Made by a program: the position numbers and the translations under genes. Source: Nissolia schottii (Eukaryota > Streptophyta > Magnoliopsida > Fabales > Fabaceae). From it: a stretch of 64,000 nucleotides of DNA. The DNA is taken from positions 36,513 through 100,512 of the forward strand of contig QANU01072506.1 in the NCBI GenBank assembly GCA_003254905.1, written 5' to 3'. Positions 61,032 to 64,000 of this stretch are shown in pieces; the first letter of the stretch is position 1, and every line of letters begins with the position of its first letter. A model generated the notes under the pieces. That model did no database searches, had not been told where the DNA came from, and saw nothing but the letters and a program-made list of their open reading frames with translations.

Positions 61032-62663
61032 TGATAAGTGCCCAATTTACAAAAAATTGACATATCAAAATGGCACTTATCTATTATGTTTTTAAACAAA
61101 TTATCTTATTAATTTCCCATATTTTGTAGGATTTCTAATATATTTTGAAGGTGGATGCAAGTAGCCTAATTAAAGAATAATCCCATGAAGAAAGGAAGAA
61201 AGGGGCAGAATTGGAAAAGAGCTTAAAAGAGAAGATTCTAGACGAGGCACCGCTCAGCGAGGAACTACACAACGCTCAGTGCTCAAGAGCAGATCGCTCA
61301 GTGGTATAACACTTATCGCTCAGCGAACTTAGGTCGACAAACAACTTGCACCGGCACAATAAATGCGCCAGCTGGAGCCAGCCTGGCGCCGCCATCCACG
61401 TCAGCGCTGCCCTGAAAAAGCTGCCGAGCATTTAATAAAGACACGTAAAAGTACAATCGCTCAGCGAGAGTGCGCCGCCGCCCAGCGATTCAGAGTTTAT
61501 CGCTCAGCGATGGTACCAAAACCGCTGAGCGATGGACCCCAAATTTTGCCTATAAATAGGGAGGCCGAGACCACTTCGAAACCATCTTCTTCTCCCCCCA
61601 CAAATCCATTCTTTTACACATTTTGTTATACTTTAAAGCTTAGTTTGGTTTAGGTTAGATTAGGAACAAAGACGAGGCTTGTGAAGGAGCCAGAGATCGA
61701 GGAAGCTTGGCGAAGCCATGGCCATGACGGCGTAAGCACGTGTCATGGTAAGTGCCTAAACCTTGCCTCCGAGATACTCTTGTAAGATGGATTCCTAATC
61801 CTCTTTTTGTTGGGATTTTGGTCATTGTTGTAGTTTGCTTGTATCCATGTAACTATTGCAAATGAATCTATCCTTTTCTTATGATTTGCTTGAATGGTTT
61901 TACACTTAATGCTAGTCTTTGTTTAATGTCTTGATTCTTGATTTGGGATTTAATTGTATGAACGATAGTTATGCTAATTAAATCATAACCAAGTTGAGAT
62001 CAACATCATTATGCTTAACTAGATTCTAGGCTTGAATGTTGTGAACGAATAGTTACAATCATTAGAGTCGGAACTAGACCATTTCATCTAACCTTGTTGC
62101 CATAACTGGAATAATGGTTAGCCGTTTTAACATCTGGATTAATGCTGGCGTACTTTGTTAAGCTCGTGTGCGAGAGTGACAGTTTAACAAAGGAAACCTG
62201 TGATCTTGTCATGCGCGAAAGTGATGACAAGTTAAGAACTGGTGGCGGACTATCAAACGATAGTTCTATGTAATAAGTAACTGGATGCATGAAACTGTGA
62301 AGTGATTAAAATTCCCAACAAGCTCCGGAACTACCTCTGATTTGTTTCCTATTTACTTTTATGTCATTTATTTACTTATTTATTTAACTATCATCTTATC
62401 AAATCCTTCACTCTATTGTTTAATTAAAAGAACTCAAGAACGGTAATTTTGCAACTCTCTGTGGTTTGACTATACCCGACTATATTGCAATCGGATTCCT
62501 TTGGAATCTGATAGCCGTAAAGTAGGATATATATATATATATATATATATAAATTTAATTTGAACAACAAAAGCGCAGATAAGCTTCCTACGAGCCTGGC
62601 ATAGTTGTGACAAAACCTAAGCTGGGTCAAGATCTTAGGAAGTGGTTAAAAAGGCTTTCATCA
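61032..62663 (+). repeat. 3' LTR of gag-only element
   Basis: 1,632 bp, TGATAAGTGCCC to TTCATCA, preceded by the purine tract. It has the same CGCTCAGCG cluster (61247-61530) and TATA box (61549-61560) as the 5' LTR. Most differences between the two LTRs fall in the first 500 bases. Confidence 0.9.
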
Positions 62664-63738
62664 CATATCCAAGCATTTGTTCCATAAACAACATAATCAT
62701 ATAAAACATAATCACATAACGTATATTATTTCCTTATGACAGCATAGGCTACGTCTGTTTTCTGTCAGTATTTAGTTATCAGAAATCGGAAAGGTTCAAG
62801 ACCTTACCCTCAAGGTTTTTGATAGCCCGAAGATCATTTTTCATGTCTAAAATTTCAGATTCTAACCTCAGCACCACGAAATTACAATTCTACCCTTTTT
62901 TCCAAAATTACCATTTCGCCCCCGTAAACGCCTTGTTTTCTTTAGAATTTTTGTTCTCAAAAACCCGATGGACTCAAGACTTGCCCTTAAGGTTTTTGAT
63001 AGTTATAAAACCATATTTTCTGAAAACAAACCCAGTTTTTAGGTCCCAAGGTATGAAATTCCCGTTTTGCCCTTTTATGATCAAAATGCTACTTTTGCCC
63101 ATAAAACCAATTTCCTTCAAAATTTTAGTTAACCACACTCCAATGGACTCAAGTCTCGACCCCAAGGTTTTTGATATCTCTGAACCCATTTTTCATAAAA
63201 AGAAACCCATATTTTTACTCTAAATACCCGAAATTACAGAAATGACAATTTTGCCCTTTTATGCCAAAAACCCCATTTTTGCTCTATGTCACCTTTCCTC
63301 AAAACTCTTCCATGTACAACACTAAAAACATGTTTCCACATACTCCAGCGTTTATAAATCACATATTATCATCCTCAAATCACAAAATGGCACATTTTTA
63401 CCCACCTCATACATTATCTCAACATATATCACATAAATGCACATTTTATCACATATTCACACATACACATATTTAGATCACCAAGGGGGTGATTTATGCA
63501 TAGTTACCCACATCATACATTCTAATTTTTTCCACCTATTTCAACCATTCAAAATCACATTCATTTTAATCAAATCATTAATAACACAAGAAAGTTCATT
63601 TTTAGGCATAAAACACATGTTATGGGCATTTACTCATAAATCACTTAAGCATGCAAGAGGCATAGAACCATCAAGGGATGGTTTCAGCTAGTTACCCACT
63701 AGCTTTAACAACCAAAAATATATATTTTACCTCAAAGA

Positions 63739-64000
63739 CACTACAAGAAAATTGGATATTACCGGCGGATTTTCCGTCGGTAAAATTCGGGTTTACTGTC
63801 GGTTCGGGAAATTTTCTGACGGACATACTGTCAGACACGGGCCGACGATAAAGTGGTCGATGGAAATCAATTTACCGTCGGTTGAAAAGAACCGACGGTA
63901 ATTTCCGTCGAACAAAACAGACGGTAATCGGGTCATCGCTGGACCATGTTACCGTCGGAAATAACAGACGATAATAATAATAATATTTTATTCTACAATT
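63739..64000. mobile_element. Second CACTA element, left end (runs off window)
   Basis: Starts CACTACAAGAAAATTGG and continues with dense TTACCGTCGG/CCGACGGTAA words (for example 63873-63900 and 63949-63970), the same subterminal type as the 8122-25689 element. It interrupts a Tekay-type LTR. The rest lies beyond the window. Confidence 0.85.

Larger units (their letters stand above)
55704..62663 (+). mobile_element. Gag-only Athila-like LTR retrotransposon
   Basis: The outline is complete: LTR 55704-57327, primer site TGGCGCCGTTGCTGGGG at about 57332, gag 57510-58960, non-coding 58961-61019, purine tract AAGTCAAGGGGAG at 61019-61031, LTR 61032-62663. Both flanks are CATAT (55699-55703 and 62664-62668). 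The primer site and gag type point to the Athila branch of Ty3/gypsy. No pol is recognisable in the 3.7-kb interior, so it would need a helper element. The LTRs differ at about 40-50 positions by eye (about 97% alike), suggesting insertion within roughly the last one to two million years under usual plant rates. The gag has a small number of breaks. Confidence 0.88.
53904..63738 (-). mobile_element. Tekay-type LTR, reverse, split by Athila-like element
   Basis: The LTR 3' end TGTAACACCCTAGCTAAC starts at 53904 within gag (left flank CGATC). It runs to 55703 and resumes at 62669 after the gag-only element. The second part has the ~180-bp repeats and ends where a CACTA element begins at 63739. 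The acceptor-like block is at 54397-54440; no acidic reading frame is present. The far end lies outside the window. Fossil. Confidence 0.75.

Overview
This window looks like repeat-rich, gene-poor nuclear DNA of a flowering plant, most likely a papilionoid legume close to Vigna or Phaseolus. That host guess is an inference. It rests on a SIRE-type Ty1/copia element whose LTR carries paired GTAATCGATTAC palindromes, on Tekay-type chromoviruses with very long LTRs, on an Athila-type gag-only element, and on CACTA elements ending in CACTACAAGAAA. I could not support any host protein-coding gene, tRNA or rRNA gene. Nearly everything I can name is a transposable element, and many sit inside one another.

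Layout: (1) 1-8121: a 3.2-kb solo LTR (35-3204) with a perfect 5-bp target duplication, then non-coding DNA holding two TIR-bearing DNA transposon relics (about 4597-7104 and 7245-8028). (2) 8122-25689: a 17.6-kb CACTA (En/Spm) element. On the minus strand it carries a decayed tnp2-type transposase gene (about 10710-14440) and a decayed tnpA-like gene (about 19420-23941, Transposase_24 type). It also holds four separate blocks of TTACCGTCGG-type subterminal repeats, a second solo LTR (15303-18553), a 1-kb LTR piece (9497-10556) and a 2-kb TIR element within intron 1 of the tnpA-like gene. (3) 25690-33592: unassigned AT-rich flank, part of a Tekay-type LTR, then the 3' part of a SIRE-type copia element in reverse orientation that stops at a sharp junction with gypsy gag. 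(4) 33592-45870: reverse-oriented Tekay chromovirus sequence in the order gag / LTR / pol-gag, where one 4.2-kb LTR sits between two internal regions and is itself split by a third solo LTR (35746-38834, perfect TSD). (5) 45871-50834: unassigned retroelement-like DNA, another partial LTR and a five-unit tandem array of a TRIM-type mini-LTR element. (6) 50835-64000: a forward Tekay element (LTR, primer site, gag) interrupted in gag by a reverse LTR. That LTR is interrupted by a gag-only Athila-like element (55704-62663, TSD CATAT, LTRs about 97% alike) and by the end of a second CACTA element at 63739.

The most interesting signal is inside the long Tekay-type LTRs. Three diverged copies carry the same small acidic reading frame, in element sense, about 0.45-1.05 kb before the LTR 3' end. 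Given the TATA box position, this would lie in the 5' leader of the genomic RNA, ahead of gag. In two of the copies its ATG follows, by 9 bases, a block found in nearly all LTR copies here: an inverted repeat GAGAAC-N5-GTTCTC, a pyrimidine tract and a terminal AG. A conserved GTGGGTAA lies about 0.2-0.4 kb after the TATA box. Together these suggest a leader intron followed by a leader protein. This is inference from comparing copies within the window.
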